This document shows, piece by piece, positions 1 to 57,259 of a stretch of 64,000 bases of DNA. Source of the stretch: Megalonaias nervosa (taxonomy: Eukaryota > Mollusca > Bivalvia > Unionida > Unionidae); assembly GCA_016617855.1 (NCBI GenBank), contig JAECUM010011002.1, forward strand, positions 25,258 to 89,257, written 5' to 3'. The translations under genes and the position numbers were made by a program. The notes beneath the pieces were generated by a model. That model ran no database searches, was not told the DNA's origin, and saw only the letters and a program-made list of their open reading frames with translations. Position 1 is the stretch's first letter. Every line of letters starts with the position of its first letter.

Positions 1-1900
1 CGCTTTCCCTCCTTAAGCTTGACGTACAAGATCTTTTTTACTCGCTCTTCTGATATCCTTATGACATGGGCTACCCATCTCAACCGTAGTTTCCTTAGCA
101 GAGTGTGGATGCTTGGAATGCCTGCTCATGTGAGAACCTCAGTGTCTGGAACCATGTCCTGACATCTTATCCTAACAGCTTCCACAGGCAGCCCACGTGA
201 GAATGATTCAGCTTCTTGGCATGGCATATGCTCACCGTCCAGGTGTCGCAAGCACACAGCGGTGTCGGCAACTGAATAGCTTTGTAGACCTTAAGTTTAA
301 TTTCTAGACTGATGCCTCTGCGCTCCCAAACATTTGTGCGTAGTTTGCCAAGGTCAAACTTGTTATAGAAATTCTGACATTGGTTTCATCATCTACGGTG
401 ACGGCACTGGACAGTGTGCTGTCGAGATAATTGACCGTGTCCACTGCCAGGGATGTTTGGCCATTACTGTGATGGCGGGCTCTACTTTCCTTGTGCAGGT
501 TGGTGCATTGCCTCTGTCTTGATGATATTAAATGTGAGACCGAACTCCACACAAGATGAAGAGAAATAGGCCAAATTATGTGGCATGTCAGGCTCAGATT
601 AGGCATTCAAGGAATATTTGTCAGCAAATAGGAGTTCACAATCAGTCACTTCTAGTAACGTCGTCTTCGCCTGTAGCCTCCTCCGATTGAAGAGCCTCCC
701 GTCAGTCCGGTATCTGATGCAGATCTCAGTGTTATAATCATGGAAGGCGTCGGTAAGGATGGCAGCGAACATCATTCGGAGAAGGGCTGGGGCTCTCACA
801 CAGCCTTGCTTCACTTCATTAGTGACGGGAATGGTTCAGATGACTTGCCGTTGTGCACGTCACAAGCGACCATGACATCATGGAATGTCCTAACCATCAC
901 GATGCATTTCTCTGGGAAACAAATCTCTGGCATATCTTCCAAAGGCTTCCAAAGCGGCTAAATGTGTCGTCGTTTTCTCTCCTGGAGCTGACGAGCTGCA
1001 AACGGCATGCCTGTGGTATCTCGTCCTTTCTTGAAGCCACGATGATGATTCGGCAGGATTTCGAAAGTTATTAACAGCAAGAAGATGCCCCGATGGTTGT
1101 CACATAATTGTTGGATGTCTTTCCGCTTGTACAAGTGGACTACTGCGGCGTCTTTGTACTCATAGGGAATAGTTTCCCTGAGCTCAGAGTGACTGGATTA
1201 GTTCAGTCAGTTTCTATGCCGTATGAGATTTCTGTTGATACAGCATCTGCTCTAGGTGCTTTTCCATTTGAGAGCAGGTTAATTGCTTTCATCGTCCCAG
1301 GCAGCGTTGGGGTACCAGTAAATGTTATGCTGATTTCCATTTGCAACTATCATTTCCCTCTTGATATATGACTGTTGATTGAGGATGCTGTTGAAGTGTT
1401 CTGCCTATCACTGAAGTATCTTTTCTTTGTCACATAGCAATGTGGTGCTGTCAGCACTCAGTTTAGGATATGCTGCTAAAGAATGGCCAGTAAATTGTCT
1501 TCACAGACGATCTTCATGCCGTTCCCTCTCGGTAGCTGTGATTTGTTGGCTAATTCAACAGCAGAGTCATTTTAGCTGTTCTTTACCTCGGTCACAGTAC
1601 AAGAAATATGTGCATAATCTCCGTCACTCTCTCATCCAGATTTGAAGAACTCCTGTGGCACGACAACGTCGAAACTTCTGGATTCAAGTACAGATGCAGT
1701 GGATGGGCATCAGTTCTTACTGCACATGAGAGGATGCCGTGATGCTGTCTACGCATCTCTTGCTATCTGCCTTCACAGCTGTGGGTGGGAATATCTGCTC
1801 GTCTTCCTGATCCACAAGAAATGACTTTCCACAGGGATTTAGGTATAGCCATCCATTCTGACTCAACAGCCATGGTACCGTCTGCAGCTACATAACTGTA
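1..1900 (-). mobile_element. Decayed non-LTR retrotransposon (LINE) reverse transcriptase, minus strand
   Basis: Reading the minus strand in shifting frames gives a recognisable LINE reverse transcriptase, in N- to C-terminal order. Around 1380-1500 is a segment like LSADSTTLLCDKEKIL; near 1290 is LLSNGKAPRADA; near 1100-1160 is HLYKRKDIQQLCDNHRGI. Near 1000 is GFKKGRDTTGMPFAARQLQE, and at 617-628 is the catalytic motif FADD, here changed to FADK. Near 460-500 is a HQPAQGK-like motif, followed by YLDSTLSSAVTVDDETNVRI. Below 300, HAKKLNHSHVGCLWKLL-like sequence follows. Stops and frameshifts are frequent, so it is inactive. The 3' end lies outside the window. Confidence 0.78.
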
Positions 1901-2189
1901 GGAAATGCTTATGTTCTCAAAATGAGTGAATGATTTCAAAAGTGCGTGAATGGAATGATTGAATAAACAATGGAAAAATCTATAATTTGACTTATGTCCA
2001 TAGCAATTTCGTCAGCTGCTAAGGTCCGACCTTCAAAGAAATATTTACTATGATCACGAATATTTCATTTCACATGGTTTCACTATGTAGTTTTTCATAT
2101 TTTGATAAATTTGTTTATAAGTTTTAAATAAGGATTGATCCAGTGAGGCATGAAGTACTCTGGGTTACCATGGGTAAACTTAATGGGAA

Positions 2190-2830
2190 CAAACTCACAA
2201 ACACAATCCAAGAATTAAAAAGAAACTCTTAAAGTGCAGTTCTTGTAAAAGACAGAGATGGGGAGTGGTTTTCAACAACGGTGGGCGTGCGTCAAGGTTC
2301 TTAATCTCAAATACATTGACATCTTCTTGGTGAACATCTTATATCAGATGACTAAGAACAACATTTATAAACTTTAACTGTTGGAGGACGCGTCATCACA
2401 AACCTATGATAGCCAGACGACATCAATGGATTTGCACAGGCTACTATGGTAAACGAGGGAAGTTCAATAATAGAAGCAAAATCCAGAATACCTTTGGCTG
2501 TAGGTGCCCTCTCCAAAATGAAAAGCGTCATTACGAAGATCAGAGTGAGACTATTTAGGGCACTGGTTAAAACAATATTTCCAAACACCTGTGAAGAATT
2601 GACTTTAATTAAAGAGACTGAAGGAAGAATAAGACTCCTAAAAAATGTTACTGTATGAATGTTTAAAACACGATACGATAGATACAATTTAAGCTTCCGT
2701 TTCATCGACTGCAGAACAAACGAAGAAGTATACAACACCGTCCATTCATCTACTTGAGACCATGATGATCTCGTACCAATCGTTAGAAAGGGAAGACCTC
2801 TCTAATAGAAGCGTTAGTACAGGAAAAAAT
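2190..2830 (+). mobile_element. Decayed LINE reverse-transcriptase fragment, plus strand
   Basis: At 2239-2303 the plus strand reads VLVKDRDGEWFSTTVGVRQG before a stop. This is the conserved segment before the catalytic box of LINE reverse transcriptases. Further on (2446-2800) come SRIPLAVGALSKMKSVITKI, then RLFRALVKTIFPNTCEELTL, TNEEV and DHDDLVPIVRKGR. These match in order the C-terminal half of such enzymes. The catalytic aspartates are missing and several frames are needed. It lies head-on to the LINE at 1-1900 and is probably a separate insertion. Confidence 0.7.
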
Positions 2831-3267
2831 GAACAACTGTACCAAATTCTTTTATGCGTCACAAAACAGCTAGTCCTACAGTGAACGATCCGAAACCTTG
2901 AGGATATATCGGGTACAGATCAGCAAAACATTAAGAAGATATCGACGTTACATAAAAGACAGAATAAATACAATGTATTCTTACCCTCAATTCTGCGATG
3001 AATACTCCGTAATATAACTCCATACCTTAAACAAACATTAAAATAGTACGCGATTCGGGATGAATGACATAAGCATTGCCTTCATAATAAGAAATTCAAT
3101 TACGTTTCGCAAATCGACATCACTCAATACACTGTATAACGTATGAGAGCAAAGAAAAACAGAAAACTATTTCTTTGGTACACTTAATGATGCAGAGTAG
3201 AGAAAACTTGAAACAATCTGGGAAATTGCTAGGGTTTATATTTCAGCTTGTGCCGGTATTTACTCAC

Positions 3268-48268
<45,001 letters not shown>

Positions 48269-48550
48269 CTTTGGATTTAAAATGTCTACAGATGCTCTGC
48301 TGCTTGGCAGAAAGTCTATGAAAAATCCACCTTTTGTCAGCTATTTCGAACAAACACGGAGATGTTGACTATCTACTCAGTGTACCCACTGTCAGTGCCG
48401 AATCAGACAGTGGAACTAAATACGCATGGCATAGTTAGAAGGCGTGTCTTACCCGACTACATTGACGACTATTCTGGGTGTGACACACCCTGCGTGGGGT
48501 GTCAAACAGGTTTTAATTTTCAAGTCTGCTCAAGCAACGTGCCCTGATTC
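48269..48550 (-). promoter_or_regulatory. Presumed 5' leader and promoter of the repeat-protein gene
   Basis: This is the sequence directly upstream of the start codon at 48268. It contains an in-frame TAG 25 codons before the start. A 15-base palindrome GGGTGTGACACACCC lies at 48476-48490, about 210 bp upstream, and its half GGTGTGA resembles a T-box factor half-site. No clear TATA box was found. The promoter role is inferred only from position. Confidence 0.4.
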
Positions 48551-49369
48551 ATGGATTACGGGTGTTAGTGTATCTGTTCTTTTAAAAATACCTAGTATGA
48601 GAGCATGGAGAACTATAGAAGCATTGCACTTAATGTATAACCAAGTACCTATTCCAAAATTCTCAAAGAAAGGTTATGTAGACGGGCCAAAATTAACACA
48701 AAAAAATATCTGAAATCAATTTCATTTTCCGGAGTTCAAATCTTAAGCTGATTCTCTATATGATTACAATTTACACTTGCAAATTAATTGATTTGTATGT
48801 TTTTGTTTCAACTTAGTCATCTGTATGTCACACAAATTCCTTGCAAATTATTTTGCTCTACCGCTCAGCACGATGTAAAAGTGAAAAATACGAATCCATA
48901 CAATGTACTAATATAGAGTCGACGTTTTATATTACAACAAGTTTTCTGTTTATACAAAAAGAACATGATTCTAGTGTGATTTGGCTGTTTGTGATCAATG
49001 TCACATTTTCCAAGAAAGTTCCTAAAAGGATTTCGTGCACACATGCATCGTGAGAAGACGGGAAAGGGATCCAGATAAAACTAGTTAAACTTCTTTCCTT
49101 ATAATTAAAATGCAAAATAGTTTTATTTAATATGAAGAACCTTTGTAAACGACCCGTAGTTCATCAATGACACACTTAGTGGTAAAAATACAAATCTACA
49201 GATTAAGAAAAGTAAATCGTCTTGTCAGAAATAACAATAACTTGTACCATTAAAAAACTACTTACTAGGCTGCATAGATTTACAAACTGGGCCGCAGATA
49301 CAGTGTATTGGCATTAAGAAATGTGAACATTTAATTTTATTAATTTTCATCAACATCCATACCGACGTA

Positions 49370-49505
49370 CAGGTCCGGCTCTAGGGAAAGGCGAACGATG
49401 CAACCGCCTTGGGCCCCGCGCTTTTCCGCAATGCAATTTTTTCGCTTGGGGCCCCGCGCTCATCGCTTGCTGCCTTAGGCCCCGCACACTCTAGGGCCGG
49501 GCCTG
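49370..49505. mobile_element. hAT-type MITE, 136 bp, copy 1
   Basis: The ends CAGGTCCGGCTCTAGGG and CTCTAGGGCCGGGCCTG form an inverted pair. The flanking 8-mers CCGACGTA (49362-49369) and CAGACGTA (49506-49513) match at 7 of 8 positions. The interior is unusually GC-rich for this window (ccttgggccccgcgc). Its twin at 57116 has the same length. Confidence 0.85.
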
Positions 49506-50557
49506 CAGACGTAAGTCGTAAACATACTTTCAACATAACTTAGCAACTGGTATAAAAGTCAATTTAGTATGTTTATTATATATGTTTTATAAAGGAAAGC
49601 AAACAAAACATCGAATTGTTTCTTTCAGATTTAAACCACAATAAATATACATTCCGTGAATGTTTATCTGCCGCCTGCCGTTGTGAGATCACCACCAGTA
49701 CACCGTCATGAAATCCGTCTGTGACTAGTGTGACAAAACTGGGCCGACATCGAAAGGACGAAGTTTCAGTGTTTTATCTACCGAGGTATTGGAATAAAAG
49801 TGCAAAAAGGGGGGAGGTTCCTAAAAAACTGATATTGATTTTTACAATAAAGTTAAAGCCCTGTCTGTGACACATATGTTATCATTAAACTGAGACATAG
49901 TAACTTAAATTCCTATACATCAAACACTCAGTTTCCAGAAACTCAAGGTCTACGCAGGACAATGAAGGGTCCATGTGATAAAGGGGGTAGTTCACCAGTG
50001 GACATTAAATCACTGCCAATAAGCCTTTACCTTGACCTTAAAGTTAGGAACCCCAATTTGGTACGGGACATACGTCATAGTGATGATGAAGTACGATGTT
50101 TTATACCTTAATCTCAGGTTGCTTGAGAATTATAGAGCGAAAGGGTACAGGTGAAGGAAACATAAAATATTAGGCCTTGACCTCTACCTTAAATATTTGA
50201 TCCACACAAAGGTGGGGGAGAAACATGTAGTGGTCAGCTATTAAATTTTGTAGATGTAGGCCAAACATGTTTAGAGGTGAAATCGGGGGGGGGGGGATGG
50301 GGGCTATGTACAAGCGCCCTTAGATCCACATTGTTACACCTGACTCACCGTATATTTATGATGTATACATCTACCAAGTTATATTTTTTAATCTCAGACA
50401 AATTGGTGTGAATAGGTATACCAATGTTCTGTCCTTAATCATAATTGACGTTAAAGTAATATAGCGGAAACTCTGTCCCCCGAAAAGGCTGGCATTAAAA
50501 CCCCTTAAAATTCGACAAGTACTTTAAAAGTGGTTAGGAAAAGTTCTGAATGAGTTT

Positions 50558-50801
50558 TTGTTCTTGTTGTTGTGGGTTTAACGCCATTTTCCTCACATGA
50601 TTGGCTATAAATGACGGCCAGTATGACTGGTGGAGGAAGAACCCGGGAAAACACCAGTAAAAACTACCGACCCCGGGAAAACTACTGGCAAGGTTTCTTA
50701 TATATCCACATTGGCCAAGCCTGAGACTCGAACCCACGCGGACAAAGGTGAGATGGCAATGATTGGCAAGCCCTTTAGACCACTCTGCCACCCGGGGCCC
50801 A
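50558..50801 (-). mobile_element. tRNA-derived SINE, minus strand
   Basis: This is the reverse complement of the SINE at 28172: tail ttgttgttgtgggtttaacg, body ggaggaagaacccggg, head gagactcgaacccacgcg and ccactctgccacccgggg. The 85-codon minus-strand open frame across it is only the SINE read through. Confidence 0.78.
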
Positions 50802-52545
50802 TTACTGGATGATAATAAACACTGTGAAGATTCACACTCGGTTATGGTAGAGATTTAAATTAGATAAATATATTTTCGTAACCTTATTATTTAATTTGCG
50901 TACTTCAATCAATTTGATGATTTAAACATTATTTATGGCTTAATTCATTTGTCTCAAGTTACAAGAGTTCCACGAAACATTCTGTTTTGCCTGCAAAGTG
51001 CGCTACGAAACCTTAATGAAACCTTCCATTGATTTCGATGTAAACTGCGTAACCAAGGGCGCCACCAATGGGATGTGTTCTCCGTATCTCGCTATCAGTC
51101 AACGCAGGCGAGACAAAAATAAATTATCGTGTTCCCGATTTGTTACATATTTTGTATGTCACATACGATTTACAAGCAATGCGTTTACAAGACAACTGTT
51201 TTGTTGTGAGCATATTTTAGTCATTTAGGCCTATTCTCGTTATTTTTCAGTAAGCTTACGCAAATTTTTATATCACCAACCTTACAGTGAAGGCTATTTG
51301 AATACTATTTGCATTGACCATGAGAATTCGTGAAATTGACATAAATACATACATACATACATACAGACATACATACAGACATATATACATGTACAGTTTG
51401 GCAGATAGGTGGTCAGCGGTCTATATCATGTGATTCAGAATACTAAATATATGTACCTAATATTCTCTATGCGACGCAGAACCGGTTTCTAACAATTAGC
51501 ACATTCCGTGATATCATATTTCGGGTGCTCGACTTTCTTATCAATATCGCCGGAGGTGTTTGGCTTATTGCAGTTTTATCTGTTAAGTATAAACTTATAG
51601 AAACTACATTAGTCCTATAATTTATGGGGATCCTGAGACTTCAAATAGTTATTGACGGAAATTTCAGTTGTGCGTGTTCGCTATCCCGTTGTCCCTCGTC
51701 CATTATTGCTCAATATTAACTGAGAGCGCCAGAAACACTCATATACCGTGCTATAATAAATAGACGATCACATATAATTGAGTTCAAGATTTACAGGATC
51801 ATCGTCGTCACGTTTTCAGCATGATCACATGGGGGTTATTGGTTTGGTGTGCAGAAAGACCATAGGTTTACGCCGTATTTGACGACTAACGGCGATGTTT
51901 TCGAAATAATTCTATCTCTCCTTTTTTAACTATCATTCAGTATGACTGAGATTACGAACTTTGGTTTAAATTCGATAAAACTGGTTCTAAAACTGACGAT
52001 GATGTTTATTTTGGAAGCGTCTATGTTACAAAATCAGATTCAGCTTTTATACTTAAGGTGAAACTTTTATGTTTGCATCCTAAATTACTAGCATGTGTAC
52101 TTCATATAAATATGTGTTTTTAATGGTTGATTTTAACGCCAGAGCTCATAATGTTATTGATTATTAGCAAATATGCGAGTTCATTCTTCAACACTTCTAA
52201 TTTTGGTGCTAATTACATTAAGTTTTTAATAATACCGCGAAAATTTTACATGAATATAAATTGCATAAGAAATGAATACAACCAGATCAAAAACATAATA
52301 CAAGGGGAAAATTGACAAACATATGTAGAAAAAATAATCTTAGTATATTAAATGGAATATGGGATGACGATGAGAGTGTTGTTTTCACATATGTTTTTGA
52401 TTATCATGTTGTTTTTAGCAAAGCTGTTTAATTTGATAATAATTTCTGCATTTCACCCCTAGTTAATTATTAGTTTTAGTTTTTAACAAAACTAGGCAAA
52501 TTTTATCTGTTGAATACATTATCACAAAACCGAGATGTCAAAGAG

Positions 52546-52548
<3 letters not shown>

Positions 52549-52625
<77 letters not shown>

Positions 52626-52643
52626 TATATATATATATATATA
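52549..52643. repeat. (AT)n microsatellite with one interruption
   Basis: A pure AT tract of about 75 bp, then tctt, then about 18 bp more AT. It directly abuts the LTR-like repeat that begins at about 52645. Confidence 0.96.
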
Positions 52644-52644
52644 G

Positions 52645-53240
52645 TGTCCATTACGTTTATACATGGTTGTAGGTTGTAGTTTAAGCTTATGGTCATTTGT
52701 AAACCAATGTTTTAGTTAGCTAACTTTTGTACATGGTTGTGAGTTGTAGGTTAAGATAATATTTTTAAACATGTTGACATGGCATTTTGACCTTAGAAAG
52801 TTCTGGAAGTGAAAGTTTTACCCACATCTTAGTCACTTTATTGTTTCTTAGGTTTTTATATGTGGTTCTAATAAACAAAATTATTAATTCATAATTTAAT
52901 ATCAGTCTTTCTGTTGTGTTCTAGAGGAGTTATTTTAATCATTATTTACTAACTAGCTCATTGAGGAGATTAACACTATTTAGGATTATTGTGAATTTGT
53001 TCAATGACATTTTGGATTATATCATTGTGATAACTCACATTCAATATTTATTTTAACTTATTCGCAACATTCTATACATTTCGACATGTGATGGAGCATT
53101 TAGAATTATTTGGAATTTAATCCATAGTACTGTAACTTCCTTTTAAATTTATATTTTATAACTAAGAGAATTAAATGATTTATTGATTTTACAAAACTTA
53201 CTGTTTTCTTCGATAAATATTTTTTCAAATTTCAAATAAA
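52645..53240 (+). mobile_element. LTR-like interspersed repeat, copy 3
   Basis: This copy shares the order of segments with 5550-6410: gtttcttaggtttttat, ggattattgtgaattt, ttttggattatatcattgtg, and a final acaaaacttactgttttctt. It is bordered on its left by an (AT)n tract, as is the copy at 55205. It has no coding content. Confidence 0.62.
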
Positions 53241-55172
53241 TCATGCATACCAGGAACAAGCGTTCTAAACTGGGATTTGTTCTTTCAAATACTCGTGTAA
53301 CAGAGCTGTACTTCTAAATCATCTTCAGAATTTTAATCTGTATCATTGTTTTTGAACATATCTTAGAAATTTCCACCTATCCATCTAATTTGTTAATCAG
53401 ATGATTTATCGTCCGCATATTATGCCTGAATTGATTCAGCATATCTATTTCTTGCCAGTTCCACCTCCTATTCCTCTCACAATCATCAGGAACATATTTT
53501 GATCTGTTAAGAACTCTAATTCTGTTCCTTTTTACTTCAAACCGACGCGATTAGCTCATCCGGGAAGACTGAGATATTGCGCTGAGTTCAGTTTGCAGTT
53601 TTTCATGCATGCAGTTCAAAAGTCCTAGAACAAATAAAACAACATCAAGATGTCTTTCTTTAAATAATAGTGGTAAAGATCAAGGAATTTGTTCATTGGA
53701 AAACAAATAATGATATCTTTAACGTAAGCGTTCTTTGATGTATTAGAGTTGTTTAGAGACGAGTTCGACCGTTCTAAAAGCTATCACTTTTTTAATGTAG
53801 GCAAATGCGCTTCCGCATATGATTAGGTCGAATATGCTGAAACCATCTTATTATGTCTGAAAACTTTCGTCGTTTAAATTTTTCGTTGTTTCAGTGATTG
53901 CTCGATAATTAGAAAATACTTACAAACATAATTGTCCATTTAACTCCTACTTTATTTAATTCTTACATGAACATGACAACGATGAAATCTTATCTGAATT
54001 ATATATATTTGTCATCGCTGTTCGATGTGATCGTTACCTCCTGATCGTAATCGTGACTAACAAACTCCTTGATCAGGAGGTAACTGTCATAACCGCGCAA
54101 ATTATGAAGAAAGATGAGGATGTAATTTTTTTCATATTTGTAATTAAAATTAAATTGTATTATCTTTCACCTGTCAAATAGTTATAATTTCTTATTTTGT
54201 TTTCCATTACACACTATCCATTAACATACTTCACTTTGCTACGGCCATTCATGCGGTATGTAATCAAGTTTCAACCCCTATACAATATGCAATTCCACTC
54301 CCACAGGATATGATGGAACTATTTATTACTTTCTGCACATTATCCGAATCTCTTTCCTTTGGGATGAATAATGTTCCAGATGTTTCCACGCAAATTAAAT
54401 TGGATCATCCTCAAATGAAATATTTTGTTTAAATACTGATTAGTTGCCTACAGTTTAAAACAGGTGTACATTAAGAAAGTTATGTTAGTTCTCAAACGCT
54501 AAAAATAATCAAAAGTGCCGATTCCCATTCATGACCATTGAACCGTTCGGTATAAAGAAAGCAATTACAGAAGACCACATTAATACATCTCCAGTGGCAC
54601 ATATCGCGTACGCGTTAAATAGAGTAGTAGGGGAAAAATAATGAAACTAGTCACGCTGTACACGCCGCTCAATGAAGAGCAGTTATTGTCAACCATTGTT
54701 GTTGTGATCTAATGACTATTCATTTAAATGTTTTGAGTTAAGGACTACTGCGCTTTGTCCAGAAAAGGGCGGTGACATTTGCCGGTAGATAAATTATGCT
54801 GGAATAAAGAGCCAGAAAACTGAAACGATATGAGACGCTATTGAATGGATGTATATCGTCAGGCAGTATTATAAATAATTTATTATCATGAATAAATGAC
54901 GAAGTAAAGTATGAAACTGGTTTGTTTCAATATAGGCGTTTATATACAGGGACTGTGGTAATCGAAATATACACTTGCTTTGGATTAACTGTGTTGAGTT
55001 TGTCTGTAAGTCGATTAAGTTTATCTCAGATATTTTCTTCTGCAAACTCTGTATTATTTTTCCTCTTTTTGCTGACAGTGAAATTAGAGTGCAGAAAAAT
55101 GCTGACACTGCATATATATATGTAACCTTATATATATATATATATATACTAAGCAACACTTTATATACTTAG

Positions 55173-55178
<6 letters not shown>

Positions 55179-55203
<25 letters not shown>
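55179..55203. repeat. (AT)n microsatellite
   Basis: A short AT tract, with a further one at 55131-55148, next to the LTR-like repeat copy at 55205. Confidence 0.95.
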
Positions 55204-55204
<1 letters not shown>

Positions 55205-55208
<4 letters not shown>

Positions 55209-55640
55209 ACTCTATGGTCTTACTTAGTACAAGAAAAGAGCGAAAACCAACCAGTTTTGTAAAATTCAGCAAATAATTTAGAATACAAAGTGAAAATTTT
55301 AAAGAATTTACAGTTTTGTGAATTAAATCTCAAATAGTCCTAAAAGTTCTACCACATGTCCAAATGTATGAAGTTCCAACTAAATTCCGTGGTGTTATAA
55401 TGAAATTCCAATATTGAATGTGTTGATGTGCCTGTAATCTCTAATGTGGTAATGTGTCAATGGCATGGATTATGATGATGTGTTAACAGTCTTTTGATCT
55501 ATCACAAAAATATAATCCAAAAACGTCCGTGTCTGAATTCACTATAATTCAAAACTAATGTTCCAGTTCAAGAATAATACTGATGAGCACGTTCCATTGC
55601 CAATTTAGATTGTGTTCTAATGCATTTCTCCCTATTTTTC
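55205..55640 (-). mobile_element. LTR-like interspersed repeat, copy 4
   Basis: The first 130 bp (aagagcgaaaaccaaccagt onward, then aattcagcaaataattta) match 37720-37860 in the same orientation. Further similarity includes tgaattaaatctcaaatagtc. The far end is not sharp. Confidence 0.65.
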
Positions 55641-56029
55641 CATTACATCGCACTATTTAACCAGAAATGAGAAAATACTGCACCCGAAATTCTGCGACAA
55701 ATGTGTTACCTAGATAAATAATTGGATATGTCCCACATGTAAGGGGCACACATTTAAGGCTTCTTAATTTTTTTTTTTTTATTTTTTGTGAAAACTCGTC
55801 TGATGTCAGTGACGCCGTTATTACCTCTCAGCCTCAAATAGTAGATTTGGGAAATAGTCGTAAAAACCCTTACACAAAATCATTGTAGCCTCACTTACTC
55901 AGCCATGTCGGAGATATTTCGAGACTTTTTCAACCAGAATCAAATTGTTTAATGACAGTGTAGGCCCCCCTAGCAAGGCATAAAATGAAACAACTTCAGC
56001 TCTCATGAAAACTCTTTTGGAGAGTCATG

Positions 56030-56200
56030 TGAGGTCATTTTAGAATAGTTGATTGTACAAATACTTCGTCATTCAGCGATGTATGTAACCGCTTGTCTCC
56101 TAATAACACCAGTGTCATCGTGTCAAAATTGTGAGTGAATAAGGCTATTGTATTTGTGACAGGAGAATTTCGCACTGTAATAATGTAAAGGCTGTTTCAG
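56030..56200 (-). repeat. Dispersed repeat, copy 2 (pair of 44860-45075)
   Basis: See the paired segment at 44860-45075. Here small insertions and deletions break the frame that is open in the other copy. Confidence 0.5.
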
Positions 56201-56236
56201 AGGATACAGCTGTGTACATGGCCAGACTATGATTAT

Positions 56237-56369
56237 CAGGGCCTAGGGTTAATAGGCGTGAAGGGCCTAAGAATGTACATGTATTACATATTAGAATGGA
56301 CGGCATAACAAGAAGGGCTACGATATATGCTAGTCTAAGGCATCCCATCAACCTGTTAATCCGGCCCTG
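56237..56369. mobile_element. Probable hAT-type MITE, 133 bp
   Basis: The ends CAGGGCCTAGGGTTAATAGG and the reverse complement of CCTGTTAATCCGGCCCTG match well as an inverted pair. No target-site duplication is visible, so it may be old or its edges may be displaced. Confidence 0.55.
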
Positions 56370-56621
56370 ACTGCGTATAATTTGTAAATCCACTTTACCA
56401 ACAGAGAGAGGCTCAACAGATTGCCCACTTTCAATCTCTGTCAAAAAAACCTACAGGGGCATTTTCCTCCCACATCGACATTCTCACCAATTTATCGATC
56501 TCCGGAAGAAAAAAATAAAACGGGTCACGTTCAGGCTTTAGTGTAGGCGACACCACTTTTATAAAATAATTAATTCACAAAAATAATTTCAACACAGACT
56601 AATACCTTCAAGGGGACAGTG

Positions 56622-56800
56622 ATGTTTCAGTGACAGAGTATCGGGTTTACAGCCCATTGGTTAGGGTTTCGAAACCTATCTGGCAGCCTTGGTCAACTGC
56701 CGTGGTGTGTCCCTGGCAAGGCAGTTTACTCCCATTGCCTATAGACAATAAATAGTCATCGGTGTGCTGTTGGGCCAGTATTTATTAATGGCACAGAGTT
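56622..56800 (+). mobile_element. SINE of the second family, plus strand
   Basis: A B-box-like gggtttcgaaacc is followed by cagccttggtcaactgccgt and tggcaaggcagtttactccc. This order matches the reverse complement of 33450-33595. The head is weak. Confidence 0.6.
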
Positions 56801-57115
56801 TTTGGTTTTTTACATCAGTTCAAAATTATTAAGAACAAACCGACAACTTGGATCACCGGAGTCCTTCACTGCAGCGTCTTCTCCCGCCCTTGCAACAACC
56901 AAACATAAAACCCAAGCATGCGGTGCATGCAGAAGAACATCGAGTGGTGGATCCTGTTTTCCACTCGATGAGTTGGATGGTGGCTCCATTCCCATCCCTC
57001 AAGTGGACGTATATGGTCGAATAGCCGCACACGTCTAAAATTTAAGATCATCGTCATCGTTGGGCCATAATACACCAACCTAACCCTATCTGTCAAAGTT
57101 ATATATTTACACGAT

Positions 57116-57251
57116 CAGGCCCGGCCATAGGGCAAGGCGAACGAGGCAACCGCCTTGGGCCCTGCGCTTCTCCGCAATGCAGATTTTTTGCTTGGGGCCC
57201 CGCTCTCATCGCTTGCTGCCTTGGGCCCCGCACATCCTAGGGTCGGGCCTG
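57116..57251. mobile_element. hAT-type MITE, 136 bp, copy 2, perfect target-site duplication
   Basis: The ends CAGGCCCGGCCATAGGG and CCTAGGGTCGGGCCTG form an inverted pair. The element is flanked by identical TACACGAT at 57108-57115 and 57252-57259. It has the same length as the copy at 49370 and a nearly identical GC-rich interior. There is no transposase, so it depended on an hAT enzyme elsewhere in the genome. Confidence 0.92.
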
Positions 57252-57259
57252 TACACGAT

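Larger units (their letters stand above)
48551..52540. other. Upstream intergenic sequence
   Basis: Apart from the MITE and the SINE listed separately, no gene is recognised. Small open frames, for example 50998-51228 (+), show no known motif. A (CATA)n-like stretch lies at 51345-51385. Confidence 0.55.

Noticed and set aside
49264..49295. Possible extra upstream exon on minus with donor gtaagtag
   Set aside because: A donor-like site is present, but there is no convincing acceptor or start; a single donor match is too weak.
50534..50791. 85-codon minus-strand open frame opening MAEWSKGLANHCH
   Set aside because: It is the SINE at 50558-50801 read through; the same sequence family recurs at 28172 and 39366.
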